A stretch of DNA of 33,050 bases from Desulfobacterales bacterium (GTDB lineage: Bacteria; Desulfobacterota; Desulfobacteria; Desulfobacterales; JARGFK01): NCBI GenBank assembly GCA_029211065.1, contig JARGFK010000048.1, forward strand, positions 1-33,050, in the 5' to 3' direction. Numbering within the stretch: position 1 is the stretch's first letter; each line of letters opens with the position of its first letter. The position numbers were made by a program, and so were the translations under genes. Under the pieces are notes generated by a model that was not told the origin of the DNA, searched no databases, and saw only the letters and a program-made list of their open reading frames with translations. Below are positions 1 through 8,201 of this stretch, one piece after another.

Positions 1-3000
1 TTGCCAAAAACCCTTTTAAAGGAAAAGCGCCCTTTTTTATACCATTTTAAAATTTACACAAAAGATTATACACTACCCGTGGCTTTGAGCGGCTCCATGC
101 AAGTATCCCCTGCCGCGACAACGACCTATACCATCACCGCCACCGGTCCGGGCGGCACGGCCACGGCAGATGTCACGGTTACTGTTAGCCCGCGGCCTTC
201 CAATGAATATAAAATTACGGCCGGCGATGCAACCGCCTATGACCACTTCGGAAATTCTGTATCCATTAGTGTTGACTACGCCATTGTGGGCGCTAAATTT
301 GATCAGCCCTATTATTCAGGCTCCGCCTATATCTTCAAACGCGATGGTACCTCCTGGATTGAACAAACCAAAATTACACCCAGCGATACGCCATCCCATT
401 ATCATCGCTTTGGGTGGTCTGTATCCGTAAGCGGTGACTACGCCATTGTGGGCGCTCCTCATGACGATCACGCTGGAGACCAGTCAGGCTCAGCCTATAT
501 CTTCAAACGCGAAGGGACAACCTGGACTGAACAAACCAAGCTTATTGGCAGCGATGTGGTAGCAACTGATTATTTCGGATATTCTGTATCTATCAGTGGT
601 GATTATGCTATTGTAGGGGCGTGGGAATTCGATGGTGGAAGATACCGATATTCAGGTTCAGCTTATATCTTTAAACGAGATGGCACCTCTTGGACAGAGC
701 AGGCCAAACTTAAACCAAGCGATGCAGGGGCCGGTGATATGTTTGGCTATTCTGTATCAATCAGTGGCAATTATGTCCTTGTGGGTGCTTATGGAAACAA
801 TGATGCCGGAAGCAATTCAGGTTCTGCTTATATCTTCAAGCGTGAGGGGGAGGCTTGGGCCCAACAGGCCAAAATAACGGCCAGCGACGCAGGATATATA
901 GACTTGTTCGGGAAGTCTGTATCAATCAGCGGTGATTACGCCATTATAGGCGCTGATTGGGATAGCGATTTTGCTGTCAAATCAGGCTCCGCCTATATCT
1001 TCAAGCGCGAAGGAACAATCTGGACTCAGCAGACCAAAATAACGGCCAGCGACGCTTCAGAATATGACTATTTCGGAAATTCCGTATCCATCAGCGACGG
1101 CATTGCTGTTGTGGGTGCTTATGGAAACGATGATGCCGGAAGCGATTCGGGTTCCGCCTATATCTTCAAGCGTAATGGTGAAGACTGGATCGAGCAGATC
1201 AAGCTAACGTCCAATGATTCAGCATATCATGATTGGTATGGAATATCTGTATCCGTTAGTGGTAACTACGTCATGATTGGTGCTGAATACAATGGCGATT
1301 CGGGTTCAGCCTATATTTATGATCTCTCAACCCCCTCCGTAACCATAACCGCCTTTCCTGAAATCATCCAGACCGGCGAGGCAGCCACCTTGTCCTGGAG
1401 TGCAGCAAACGTCGACAGCATCAGCATCGCTCCGGGCATTGGAACCGTTTCTGCCGAAGGGTCTGTAACGGTTTCACCGCAGCAGACCACCACCTATACC
1501 ATTACGGCTACCGGAGCCGGCGGCACCGTCACAGATAGCGTAACGGTTTATGTAGTTGATCCTGCCATTCCGCCGTCAGTGGGAATATCGGCCAATCCCG
1601 ACACCATTTTGGCAGGAAGCTCCTTTACCTTGTCCTGGAGCGCGAGCAATGCTACGTCCTGTGTAATCGAGTCCAACATCGGCAGCGTGGCCATAAGCGG
1701 CTCCATGCAGGTATCTCCTGCCGCCACCACCACCTATACCATCACGGCTACCGGCCCTGCCGGCACGGCCACGGGCAGCGTAACAGTAGCTGTAAATCAA
1801 CCGGTGGTTCCCACGGTGGGCATATCAGCAACGCCTGAAATCCTTCAGGTCGGAGGGACTGCAACCCTGACCTGGAATTCTACCAATGCGACTTCCTGCG
1901 CCATTGAACCTGAAATCGGAAGCATTGATCTGAACGGCTCCATACTGGTTTCGCCGGCCGCAGGCACTACCTATACCATTACGGCCCGCGGTCCGGGCGG
2001 CACGGCCAGCGCAAGTGTGGCCGTTTCCTATCCCCGGCCTACGGTCAGCATCGGCGCCAACCCGGCAACTATCCAGCCGGATGAGTCCATTACCCTGACC
2101 TGGAGTTCCACTAACGCGGTTTCCGTTGTGATCGAACCCGGCATCGGCAGCGTTGATTCAAGCGGGTCCATGGTATTGACGCCGGCCGGAACCACAACAT
2201 ACATGATCACAGCAACCGGTCCCGGGGGAACGGCATCTTCCGGTGTTACCGTATCGGTCCCCTCACAACTGCTATTAAGCATCACATCGCCTTCAAACGG
2301 CGCGACTATCATCCGGCCGGATGTCATGGTTACCGGTATGATCGCCAATGCCGCTGATAATGACGTCGGCGTCACTGTAAACGGGATTGTCGCCCTGGTA
2401 TCCGGCAATCTCTTTGCAGCCAACCACGTTCCGCTCACCGAAGGCGAAAATATCATCACCGTCACATCTACCGCCGCCGACGGTGTTACGGCAACCACCT
2501 CGATCATTGCTACTGCGGCATATGCCGGCACAAACTATATCACCATCACCGCCGACCCGGAATCCGGCGTTTCTCCCCTGCAAACAGACCTTGAAGTCAG
2601 CGGCACTTTTGTCATAACCTCACCTTCAATAACCTATACCGGCTCCGGCACGGCGACCCAGCTTTCTATCGTAGACAAAACATATAAAATGGAAATCGAC
2701 GGTCCCGGCATCTATTATTTCAACGCCGAAGCAATAGATAATCAAAACATTACCTATACAGATACCGTGGCCGTACAGGCCCTCGATCAAGCCGAACTGG
2801 ATGCCCTGTTGAGAGCTAAGTGGAAGGGCATGAAAACGGGATTAAGCAATAGCGATAAAAACGCAGCTCTGGGGTTTATCGCTAAACGTGCAAGGAACAC
2901 GTACGAGTATAATTTTAACCTGCTGAACTCATATTTGACTGAGATTTCAGCGGGTCTGCAAGATATTGAACTAGTCCAGATTCGCGATAGAATTGTGGAA

Positions 3001-3096
3001 TATAATATGCCTGGCGAGCAGGACGGGCAGACTTATTCTTTTTATATCCTCTTCGTCAAGGATTCAGATGGGGTCTGGAGGATTCGTTTCTTTTAA
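1..3096 (+). CDS. FG-GAP and Ig-like repeat surface protein, 5'-truncated
   Basis: This is a large, probably exported adhesin-like protein whose true start lies outside the window. Residues 1-26 are encoded by AT-rich DNA and look non-coding. Residues 28-66 are the second half of an Ig-like domain with no first half. Seven FG-GAP repeats of about 55 residues follow (about 71-443; each has an FG..SVSIS core, a (V/I)GA turn and a GSAYIFKR strand), which suggests a seven-bladed integrin-alpha-like propeller. Four Ig-like domains (about 446-755; each with a L(S/T)W strand, an I.SV/I.TV turn and a TTTYTITATG strand) follow, then a glucodextranase-B-like domain (757-838), a PKD-like segment, and a C-terminal domain (928-1031) ending in GVWRIRFF. 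No signal peptide is present, as expected for a truncated gene. The carboxypeptidase-regulatory-like gene starts 22 bases downstream. A cell-surface or secreted role is inferred; the ligand is unknown. Confidence 0.85.
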   Translation: MPKTLLKEKRPFLYHFKIYTKDYTLPVALSGSMQVSPAATTTYTITATGPGGTATADVTVTVSPRPSNEYKITAGDATAYDHFGNSVSISVDYAIVGAKFDQPYYSGSAYIFKRDGTSWIEQTKITPSDTPSHYHRFGWSVSVSGDYAIVGAPHDDHAGDQSGSAYIFKREGTTWTEQTKLIGSDVVATDYFGYSVSISGDYAIVGAWEFDGGRYRYSGSAYIFKRDGTSWTEQAKLKPSDAGAGDMFGYSVSISGNYVLVGAYGNNDAGSNSGSAYIFKREGEAWAQQAKITASDAGYIDLFGKSVSISGDYAIIGADWDSDFAVKSGSAYIFKREGTIWTQQTKITASDASEYDYFGNSVSISDGIAVVGAYGNDDAGSDSGSAYIFKRNGEDWIEQIKLTSNDSAYHDWYGISVSVSGNYVMIGAEYNGDSGSAYIYDLSTPSVTITAFPEIIQTGEAATLSWSAANVDSISIAPGIGTVSAEGSVTVSPQQTTTYTITATGAGGTVTDSVTVYVVDPAIPPSVGISANPDTILAGSSFTLSWSASNATSCVIESNIGSVAISGSMQVSPAATTTYTITATGPAGTATGSVTVAVNQPVVPTVGISATPEILQVGGTATLTWNSTNATSCAIEPEIGSIDLNGSILVSPAAGTTYTITARGPGGTASASVAVSYPRPTVSIGANPATIQPDESITLTWSSTNAVSVVIEPGIGSVDSSGSMVLTPAGTTTYMITATGPGGTASSGVTVSVPSQLLLSITSPSNGATIIRPDVMVTGMIANAADNDVGVTVNGIVALVSGNLFAANHVPLTEGENIITVTSTAADGVTATTSIIATAAYAGTNYITITADPESGVSPLQTDLEVSGTFVITSPSITYTGSGTATQLSIVDKTYKMEIDGPGIYYFNAEAIDNQNITYTDTVAVQALDQAELDALLRAKWKGMKTGLSNSDKNAALGFIAKRARNTYEYNFNLLNSYLTEISAGLQDIELVQIRDRIVEYNMPGEQDGQTYSFYILFVKDSDGVWRIRFF
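211..1335 (+). repeat. Seven in-gene FG-GAP repeats
   Basis: There are seven tandem coding repeats with a period of about 165 bases. Each contains the segment for GSAYIF(K), an aromatic W near the unit end, and a (K)ITASD-like start of the next unit. At the DNA level the GSAYIFKR segment is nearly identical in several copies, so unequal recombination could change the number of blades. Seven units equal one closed beta-propeller in the integrin-alpha family. Confidence 0.85.
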
Positions 3097-3118
3097 AAGG
3101 TCCAGTAAGGAGTCGGCT

Positions 3119-3730
3119 ATGATGAAAAAGTTTTATTTTACAATCTTATTCTACTCGCTTTTTGTCATTATCTTCAGCTTCCCATGTTTTGCAGGCTGTC
3201 TGGTGTTCAGTAAACCGGAATTCAAGGGCAAAGTTATAGATACTGAAACAAAACAGCCTATTGAAGGGGCGGTTGTGGTAGCAATATATAATAAAGATCC
3301 TATTATAAGTGGTCCAGCCGGCGGAGGCTCATCCATCATACATATTAAGGAGGTTTTAACCGATGGAAAAGGGGAGTTTAGAATCCCGGCTTATACTACA
3401 CTAATGGGACCCAATTCACGTGAAGGTATTACCGATTTCATTATTTATAAGCGGGGGTATGGTAACTATCCAGGTCTGCATACAAGCCCACCACCTCAAG
3501 TGCACCGTGAAAAGATTTTTTCACAAGAAATTGGCACTAAGGGTGAAATAAATCTGCGGTCATTTACCTATGGGGTAGTGGAATTACCAAAGCTTTTGAC
3601 GTGGGAGGAAAGAAGAAGGGCTTCCAGGAATTCTATCAGCGGCCACATTCCAGAGAGTGTATATCCTTTATTGAGTGAAGAAATAGCAAAAGAACGCAAA
3701 TGGCTGCGTACAAACATTAAACGGAGGTAA
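3119..3730 (+). CDS. Secreted protein with carboxypeptidase regulatory-like domain
   Basis: This product of about 203 residues has an N-terminal signal sequence: a KK pair, then a hydrophobic stretch to about residue 25 ending in FAGC. The Cys makes a lipoprotein possible, but F at -3 is a poor lipobox. Residues about 35-120 resemble a CarboxypepD_reg/transthyretin-like beta sandwich: KVIDTETKQPIEGA at the start, TDGKGEFRIP in the middle and a late YKRGYG strand. The C-terminal 60 residues are charged. The ATG at 3119 was chosen because TAAGGAG lies 6 bases upstream; an in-frame start at 2993 would overlap the preceding gene. The next gene begins 6 bases after the stop, so the two are probably cotranscribed. 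The exact function is unknown. Confidence 0.8.
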   Translation: MMKKFYFTILFYSLFVIIFSFPCFAGCLVFSKPEFKGKVIDTETKQPIEGAVVVAIYNKDPIISGPAGGGSSIIHIKEVLTDGKGEFRIPAYTTLMGPNSREGITDFIIYKRGYGNYPGLHTSPPPQVHREKIFSQEIGTKGEINLRSFTYGVVELPKLLTWEERRRASRNSISGHIPESVYPLLSEEIAKERKWLRTNIKRR

Positions 3731-3736
3731 AAGGCA

Positions 3737-6187
3737 GTGAATAAAATTTATAAGATCGTATGGTTGTCAATAGTCTTTTACTTATTAAATTTTAATTTAT
3801 CTTTCGCTCTCAACCCTGCTACGCATAGGACCATTAATGACTTTGTTTGCCAAAACAGTTTAAATGGATTCTCACTTGATTTATGTTTGAAGGATCAATT
3901 GGGGTTTTTATTAGGAATTGATGAAGGCATAAACCCTGAGCCCGGAATAACAAAGACAGTTTCTGTATTGATAGAAGATGGCGGGGAATTTGAAGACGAA
4001 CCTCCCTGGACCATCCCATATCTTAGATCAGTCAATCATTTTCACAACCCTTTGACTGACGGGGGTTTTTCCGGGATTTGGGGCACTGGTTTTCTTGCCG
4101 GCGAATCCTCAATTTTATGGTCCCAAAAACTCGTGGGAGAACAGGGCCCAGGCGGACATTACTCATGGCATGATGTAAGGGACTATTTTTATAAGGCCCT
4201 TACATCTTCAAATAATGCAACAAGAGATGATTATTTTGCGGACACCTTCCGAGGACTCGGACAACTGATGCATCTGGTGCAAGACTTGTCCGTTCCTGAG
4301 CATGCAAGGGATGATGGGCACTATACCCCCGCATATGAAGACTGGGTAAATAATTCTGGGAAGGTTGTCATCAATCCTGAACTTGGAGAAGTTATAATAG
4401 GTGATACTGTTACGCTTCCTCAGTTTTTTGATCCATCCGCAATCGGCATCCCCAACTCTCTTGGCTCTGTCCCCGTGGCAAATTTATTTGATACAAACCA
4501 ATATATTCAGGCAAACACGAATCCTGCGGTTACATTAAGGCCTGACATCGGTCTTTCAGAGTATACCAGCGCCAACTTTCTTAGCCCGGATACCATGTTT
4601 ACGAATGAATTCCCTTTCCCCAAGGCTGAACACACTGTCATCATACTTGACACACCGCCGGATGGAATTCCGAATCTTGACCGGCAATATCTATCAAGCA
4701 CAAACGGCCATCCCGGCGAACAAATAAATCATCTGGCCGTGGTAAGTTATACGAACTACTTTCGAACAAAATATTTCCCTAATATAAGCAGCGAAGAACT
4801 TCCCGTATATTTGGACGCAGTCTGTTATAAAGATTATGCGTCGAAACTGATTCCCCGCGCAGTAGGTTATTCAGCAGGCTTGCTGGATTATTTTTTCCGC
4901 GGCAGATTGGACATCATAAATGCCATTCCAATTAAAGCTGTTGATGGAACCATTACCAGAATTGAATTTGTCGTCAAAAATGCAACTCCGCCCATTGCCG
5001 CAGGCCAGGATGTGGAGCCGTTTGAAACCGGCAAACTGGTTCTTGCATATAAATACACGCCGGCAGGAGCGAGTGAAGCAGTTTTCGGCTTTAAAGATAA
5101 CATTTACCCCATTAGCGATTACACCGATCCTATAAACTCCGAATATGTTCATCTGAGTGTGACCTTTCCCGTCGCGATTCCTTTTGGAGCGCAGGATTTA
5201 TCTTTTATGCTCGTATTTAAAGGCAAGTTGGGCAATGAAGACTGCGCAGTCGTTGCTAAAACCATTCCAACTCACCCATATACAATCGCCTATTTCCATC
5301 AGCCGGGAGGACCGGGAAATAAAAGTGATATTTATACCATTTTCCCGGATGGTACCGGCGCGCAGAATATTACCGAAGGGTCAGCTCCCGATTCCTTTTA
5401 TTTTACACCCGCCTGGAGCCCGGATGGAAGCAAGCTTGCCTTTGAAGAGCACTTCAGTACGCCTTACAATCGCAATATCGTGGTAATCGATCTGACATCA
5501 GAGGCGCCGTATCCGTATAATATCCTGAGAACCCTGGATAACGGGGACCCATCTTTTATTCATGATACTGCGCCATCGTTTTCACCTGATGGTACAAAGA
5601 TAGTGGCTTTAAGATCCATCACCAACCTCGATATATTGGTCAGAGGTGGGTTGATTATATTTGAAGTGGCCAGCGGCAATTGGAGTTTTGTAAACGATTA
5701 TGCCTTCTGGAGTCAAAAGGATCTTAACGGTGCAAAACCGCGCTGGTCCCCCCAGGACGATAAGATCGCGTACTACCTTAAGGATGAATTTGACCCGGGG
5801 CTTGGTCAGTGGGTATTTGCGGGGGATATTTACCTGATCAATCCGGACGGCAGCGGCAATCTGAATCTTACCCACGATGCGTTTACCAATACCCAGCCGG
5901 CCTGGTCGCCGGATGGACAGAGCCTGGTTTTTGTATCGGACCGCGATGGCCAAGGGTATATGGATATCTGGATTATGGACCGAACAGGTCAAAACGAACA
6001 ACAAATATGGAATTGTAATCCCAATTGCTGGAATCCAACGTTTTCACCTGATGGCAATGAAATTATTTTCAAGCAGGGGGACGATATCTATAAAGTGAAT
6101 ATCGACTCGACCGGTCTAACCCAGGTAACGACCAGTGGCTATTTAACCGGGCAGCCGGAAGCAACACCCTTTTTGCTGTGGCCATAA
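3737..6187 (+). CDS. Secreted zinc phospholipase C-like protein fused to a TolB/PD40-type propeller
   Basis: This protein has 816 residues and a signal peptide (about 1-24, ending SFA before LNP). Residues 25-390 resemble the zinc-dependent phospholipase C / S1-P1 nuclease fold. Likely metal ligands are H30 (ATHRTIN), H101/H103 (NHFHNP), H145, the H179-x3-D183 helix, H189, D192 and H195 (VPEHARDDGH). A beta-rich linker follows. From about residue 515 there are at least four WD40-like PD40 units with the SPDG signature (PAWSPDG, PSFSPDG, PRWSPQD, PAWSPDG, PTFSPDG), as in TolB. The start is GTG, placed behind a GGAGGT that overlaps the upstream stop codon. The product is probably periplasmic or extracellular. 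The metal-site pattern supports a hydrolase, but the substrate cannot be told; phospholipid or nucleic acid are options. Its tight spacing to the upstream genes suggests a shared role. Confidence 0.8.
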   Translation: MNKIYKIVWLSIVFYLLNFNLSFALNPATHRTINDFVCQNSLNGFSLDLCLKDQLGFLLGIDEGINPEPGITKTVSVLIEDGGEFEDEPPWTIPYLRSVNHFHNPLTDGGFSGIWGTGFLAGESSILWSQKLVGEQGPGGHYSWHDVRDYFYKALTSSNNATRDDYFADTFRGLGQLMHLVQDLSVPEHARDDGHYTPAYEDWVNNSGKVVINPELGEVIIGDTVTLPQFFDPSAIGIPNSLGSVPVANLFDTNQYIQANTNPAVTLRPDIGLSEYTSANFLSPDTMFTNEFPFPKAEHTVIILDTPPDGIPNLDRQYLSSTNGHPGEQINHLAVVSYTNYFRTKYFPNISSEELPVYLDAVCYKDYASKLIPRAVGYSAGLLDYFFRGRLDIINAIPIKAVDGTITRIEFVVKNATPPIAAGQDVEPFETGKLVLAYKYTPAGASEAVFGFKDNIYPISDYTDPINSEYVHLSVTFPVAIPFGAQDLSFMLVFKGKLGNEDCAVVAKTIPTHPYTIAYFHQPGGPGNKSDIYTIFPDGTGAQNITEGSAPDSFYFTPAWSPDGSKLAFEEHFSTPYNRNIVVIDLTSEAPYPYNILRTLDNGDPSFIHDTAPSFSPDGTKIVALRSITNLDILVRGGLIIFEVASGNWSFVNDYAFWSQKDLNGAKPRWSPQDDKIAYYLKDEFDPGLGQWVFAGDIYLINPDGSGNLNLTHDAFTNTQPAWSPDGQSLVFVSDRDGQGYMDIWIMDRTGQNEQQIWNCNPNCWNPTFSPDGNEIIFKQGDDIYKVNIDSTGLTQVTTSGYLTGQPEATPFLLWP

Positions 6188-6220
6188 CGGCGTTCATAAG
6201 AAATCCATGAACCGAATCAC

Positions 6221-6718
6221 TTAGTCGATTCGAATATTGCCCGCCTGCGAAATGATAACCCGCGTGGTGCGATCATTCGTGTTGCTGATAGGCGTGGTGC
6301 CGGAAGCAAACCCACCGCCGTTGTCAGCCGGAATCCCGGTGGGGCGGAAAGCGATACAGGGCTGGCCGCTTGAGCTGTCAAAAGTTATTGCTGCCGTATT
6401 AACGCTGATGCTTTTATAATTTTCCCAATCCACCTGTGTGACAGCCTCCTCGGCACTGTCTTTCTCAAAGTCGATGTCCGCATCAACAAACATAACATAT
6501 CCACTCTCGTGGAAACAAACCGCTGTGTTGACATTTCGTTTGATGGCTGTCAGTTTTGCCTTCTGAAAATTAGAAAAGAGATCGCGGGTTGCCGATCTCA
6601 GGCGGTAATCCGGCAGCAAGCCGATGAAGTTGGGTACGGCAATAGCGGTGACCAACGCAATCATAGCGATGACAACAAGGAGTTCGACGACGGTAAACCC
6701 AAGGCTTTTATCCATCAT
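6221..6718 (-). CDS. GspH/FimT-family type II/IV pseudopilin
   Basis: This 165-residue protein has a textbook class III prepilin leader: a short basic MMDKSLG, then cleavage before F8, the invariant Glu at +5 (E12, FTVVE) and a hydrophobic helix to about residue 29. The rest is the GspH/FimT-type beta domain, ending near RTTRVIISQAGNIRID. A strong GGGAGGTGAT lies just upstream of the ATG. It stands alone, without prepilin peptidase, ATPase or secretin genes nearby. It could serve as a minor pilin of a type IV pilus or type II secretion system encoded elsewhere. It converges on the phospholipase-like gene across a 33-base gap. Confidence 0.88.
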   Translation of the reverse strand: MMDKSLGFTVVELLVVIAMIALVTAIAVPNFIGLLPDYRLRSATRDLFSNFQKAKLTAIKRNVNTAVCFHESGYVMFVDADIDFEKDSAEEAVTQVDWENYKSISVNTAAITFDSSSGQPCIAFRPTGIPADNGGGFASGTTPISNTNDRTTRVIISQAGNIRID

Positions 6719-6736
6719 ACATCACCTCCCGGAAGC

Positions 6737-6765
6737 ATTATAAATTCTTCTTAAAACGGTGGAAA
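6737..6765 (-). promoter_or_regulatory. Candidate sigma70 promoter of the pseudopilin gene
   Basis: On the minus strand a perfect TATAAT (6737-6742) lies 17 bases from a TTTCCA (-35, 4 of 6). It sits about 20 bases before the strong ribosome site of the pseudopilin gene. This is motif evidence only. Confidence 0.4.
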
Positions 6766-6850
6766 TTGTAAAGAAGTATATTTAAACCCAGTTTACAAAA
6801 AACACGGCCGGCTATATAAAAAATGTCAATAGAAGAGATCAAAGCAATTT

Positions 6851-6917
6851 TAGATGGCTATGGGTACCTGCCTATGCAGACATTATGGGATTTGGGACTT
6901 ATTACGAATGTGTCAAA
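6851..6917 (+). repeat. Half copy of the palindromic MITE-like element
   Basis: This segment matches one half of the element at 14648-14791 (in reverse complement), with about nine differences over roughly 66 bases. It keeps the GATGGCTATGG, GCCTATGCAG, GGGATTTGGGACTT and TTACGAATGTGTCA blocks. The other half (the TTCGCGGGAAT hairpin and second terminal repeat) is absent, so this is a relic. It occupies most of the spacer between the zinc-ribbon gene and the pseudopilin gene. Confidence 0.8.
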
Positions 6918-6936
6918 TTTAAAGCCAAAAAAACGA

Positions 6937-7320
6937 TCAACCAGTCAACTTGTTCAATAAGTTCGTCAAAATTTCCCCAATTCTATCCCAGGTGCTTACG
7001 AACACGTTCCAAATCGAAAAAGATATTTTTACAATGATAAACCAGGTTTGAAAGGCAAGCTGTTTAAAAAACGCCGTCATGGGTTTGGACCAGCCCAAGA
7101 TCCAAAAATAGATAAACAAAGCACCCCAGCTTAAAAAACAGGCTGTATAGGCCTTCCAGTCCGTCGGTTTTTCAGCGATTCCCTGCCGATTCACCGGACC
7201 TACTTTTTTCGTACAGTAAGTGCAGGCGGTCGCCTGAAGCAGAAGATGGGTCGAACAATAGGGACAAACTTTCGTTAACCCGGAGGATTTCTCCTTTTTT
7301 CTGTCGTCGCTGTTGCTCAT
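6937..7320 (-). CDS. Small zinc-ribbon membrane protein
   Basis: This 127-residue protein is not a named family to me. It has a zinc-ribbon knuckle pair near the N-terminus (C19-x2-C22 as CPYC, C33-x2-C36 as CTYC). A membrane segment (about 57-77, rich in aromatics) and a second hydrophobic stretch (about 88-107) follow. The ATG at 7320 was chosen because AAGGTGG lies 5 bases upstream; an in-frame GTG at 7329 would fall inside that ribosome site. It sits downstream of purQ on the same strand across a 62-base spacer, which may carry its own promoter. An inner-membrane location with the ribbon in the cytoplasm is inferred. Confidence 0.75.
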   Translation of the reverse strand: MSNSDDRKKEKSSGLTKVCPYCSTHLLLQATACTYCTKKVGPVNRQGIAEKPTDWKAYTACFLSWGALFIYFWILGWSKPMTAFFKQLAFQTWFIIVKISFSIWNVFVSTWDRIGEILTNLLNKLTG

Positions 7321-7338
7321 GAATGCCACCTTAATTTA

Positions 7339-7376
7339 AATTACAAAAGTTGAATTACAATTATCAAATTCTAAAG
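7339..7376. repeat. AT-rich degenerate heptamer array (AATTACA/AATTATCA type)
   Basis: On the + strand this spacer reads as successive 7-base units (AATTACA, AAAGTTG, AATTACA, ATTATCA, AATTCTA). It shares the 14-mer CAATTATCAAATTC with the array at 14517-14549. It lies between purQ and the zinc-ribbon gene. Confidence 0.55.
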
Positions 7377-7382
7377 GCTTAT

Positions 7383-8201
7383 TCACCTTTCCTTGATAAA
7401 GTCCACCGCATTTTTCAGCATCTTGATCCCGGGCGCCGGATCTTTGGGAAAGCCGCGGCCTTGGCGCTTGAGCGTCTCTTTCGTGCGGGTCCAGCCCGGG
7501 TGGTTGGTCCAGTGGTTGTAGGCCTCGGGATGCGGCATCAGGCCGAATATCCGGCCGGAAGGATCGCAGATGCCGGCAATATCGTCCAGGGATCCGTTGG
7601 GATTGAAGGGGAACCGTCCGCCGGCAGGCGTGCCGTCCGGCAGGGCGTAGCGCAGCGCCACCAGATTCTCCTGCAAGAGGCGCGAAAAGATCGCTTCCCG
7701 GGCGTAAAATTTTCCCTCCCCATGCCGGATGGGCAGCTCAATCCCATCAATCCCGCCCGTAAAGATGCAGGGCGAGGCCGGATTTGCCTTCAGGTTGACC
7801 CAGTCGTTCCGGAAGTTGCCGCAATCGTTATGGGTAAGGGCGATGCTGCGCTGACCATAGTCCCGGTCGAGTCCCGGCAAGAGCCCGAGGTTGACCAGCG
7901 TTTGAAACCCGTTGCAGATGCCGATCACCAGGTTTTGCCTTTCCACAAATTCAAGAATTTTGCCGCCGATATTCGTTTTCATGCGGACGGCCTGGATTAC
8001 TCCGGCGCCGTGATCGTCCCCCCAGCTGAAACCGCCCACAAACGCCATAATATCAAAACCGTCCAACCGGACAGACCCGTCTATCAGGGAGTTAATATGC
8101 ACCCGCACCGCTGCTGCCCCGGCCAGTTCAAAGGCATAGGCAGTCTCATGATCGCAATTCATACCGTAGCCGGCGAGCACCAAAACCGTGACTTTGCTCA
8201 T
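7383..8201 (-). CDS. purQ: Phosphoribosylformylglycinamidine synthase, glutaminase subunit PurQ
   Basis: PurQ releases ammonia from glutamine for FGAM synthase, the fourth step of purine synthesis. The 272-residue product has a class I amidotransferase triad: nucleophile C96 in GICNGFQ, with H224 and E226 in LMPHPEAYNH. N-terminal VLVLAGYGMNCDHE is typical of the family. At 272 residues it is longer than the Bacillus-type PurQ of about 227, with extra sequence at the C-terminal end. Its start overlaps the purL stop by 4 bases (ATGA), so translational coupling is expected. This matches the need for equal amounts of the two subunits. Confidence 0.95.
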   Translation of the reverse strand: MSKVTVLVLAGYGMNCDHETAYAFELAGAAAVRVHINSLIDGSVRLDGFDIMAFVGGFSWGDDHGAGVIQAVRMKTNIGGKILEFVERQNLVIGICNGFQTLVNLGLLPGLDRDYGQRSIALTHNDCGNFRNDWVNLKANPASPCIFTGGIDGIELPIRHGEGKFYAREAIFSRLLQENLVALRYALPDGTPAGGRFPFNPNGSLDDIAGICDPSGRIFGLMPHPEAYNHWTNHPGWTRTKETLKRQGRGFPKDPAPGIKMLKNAVDFIKER

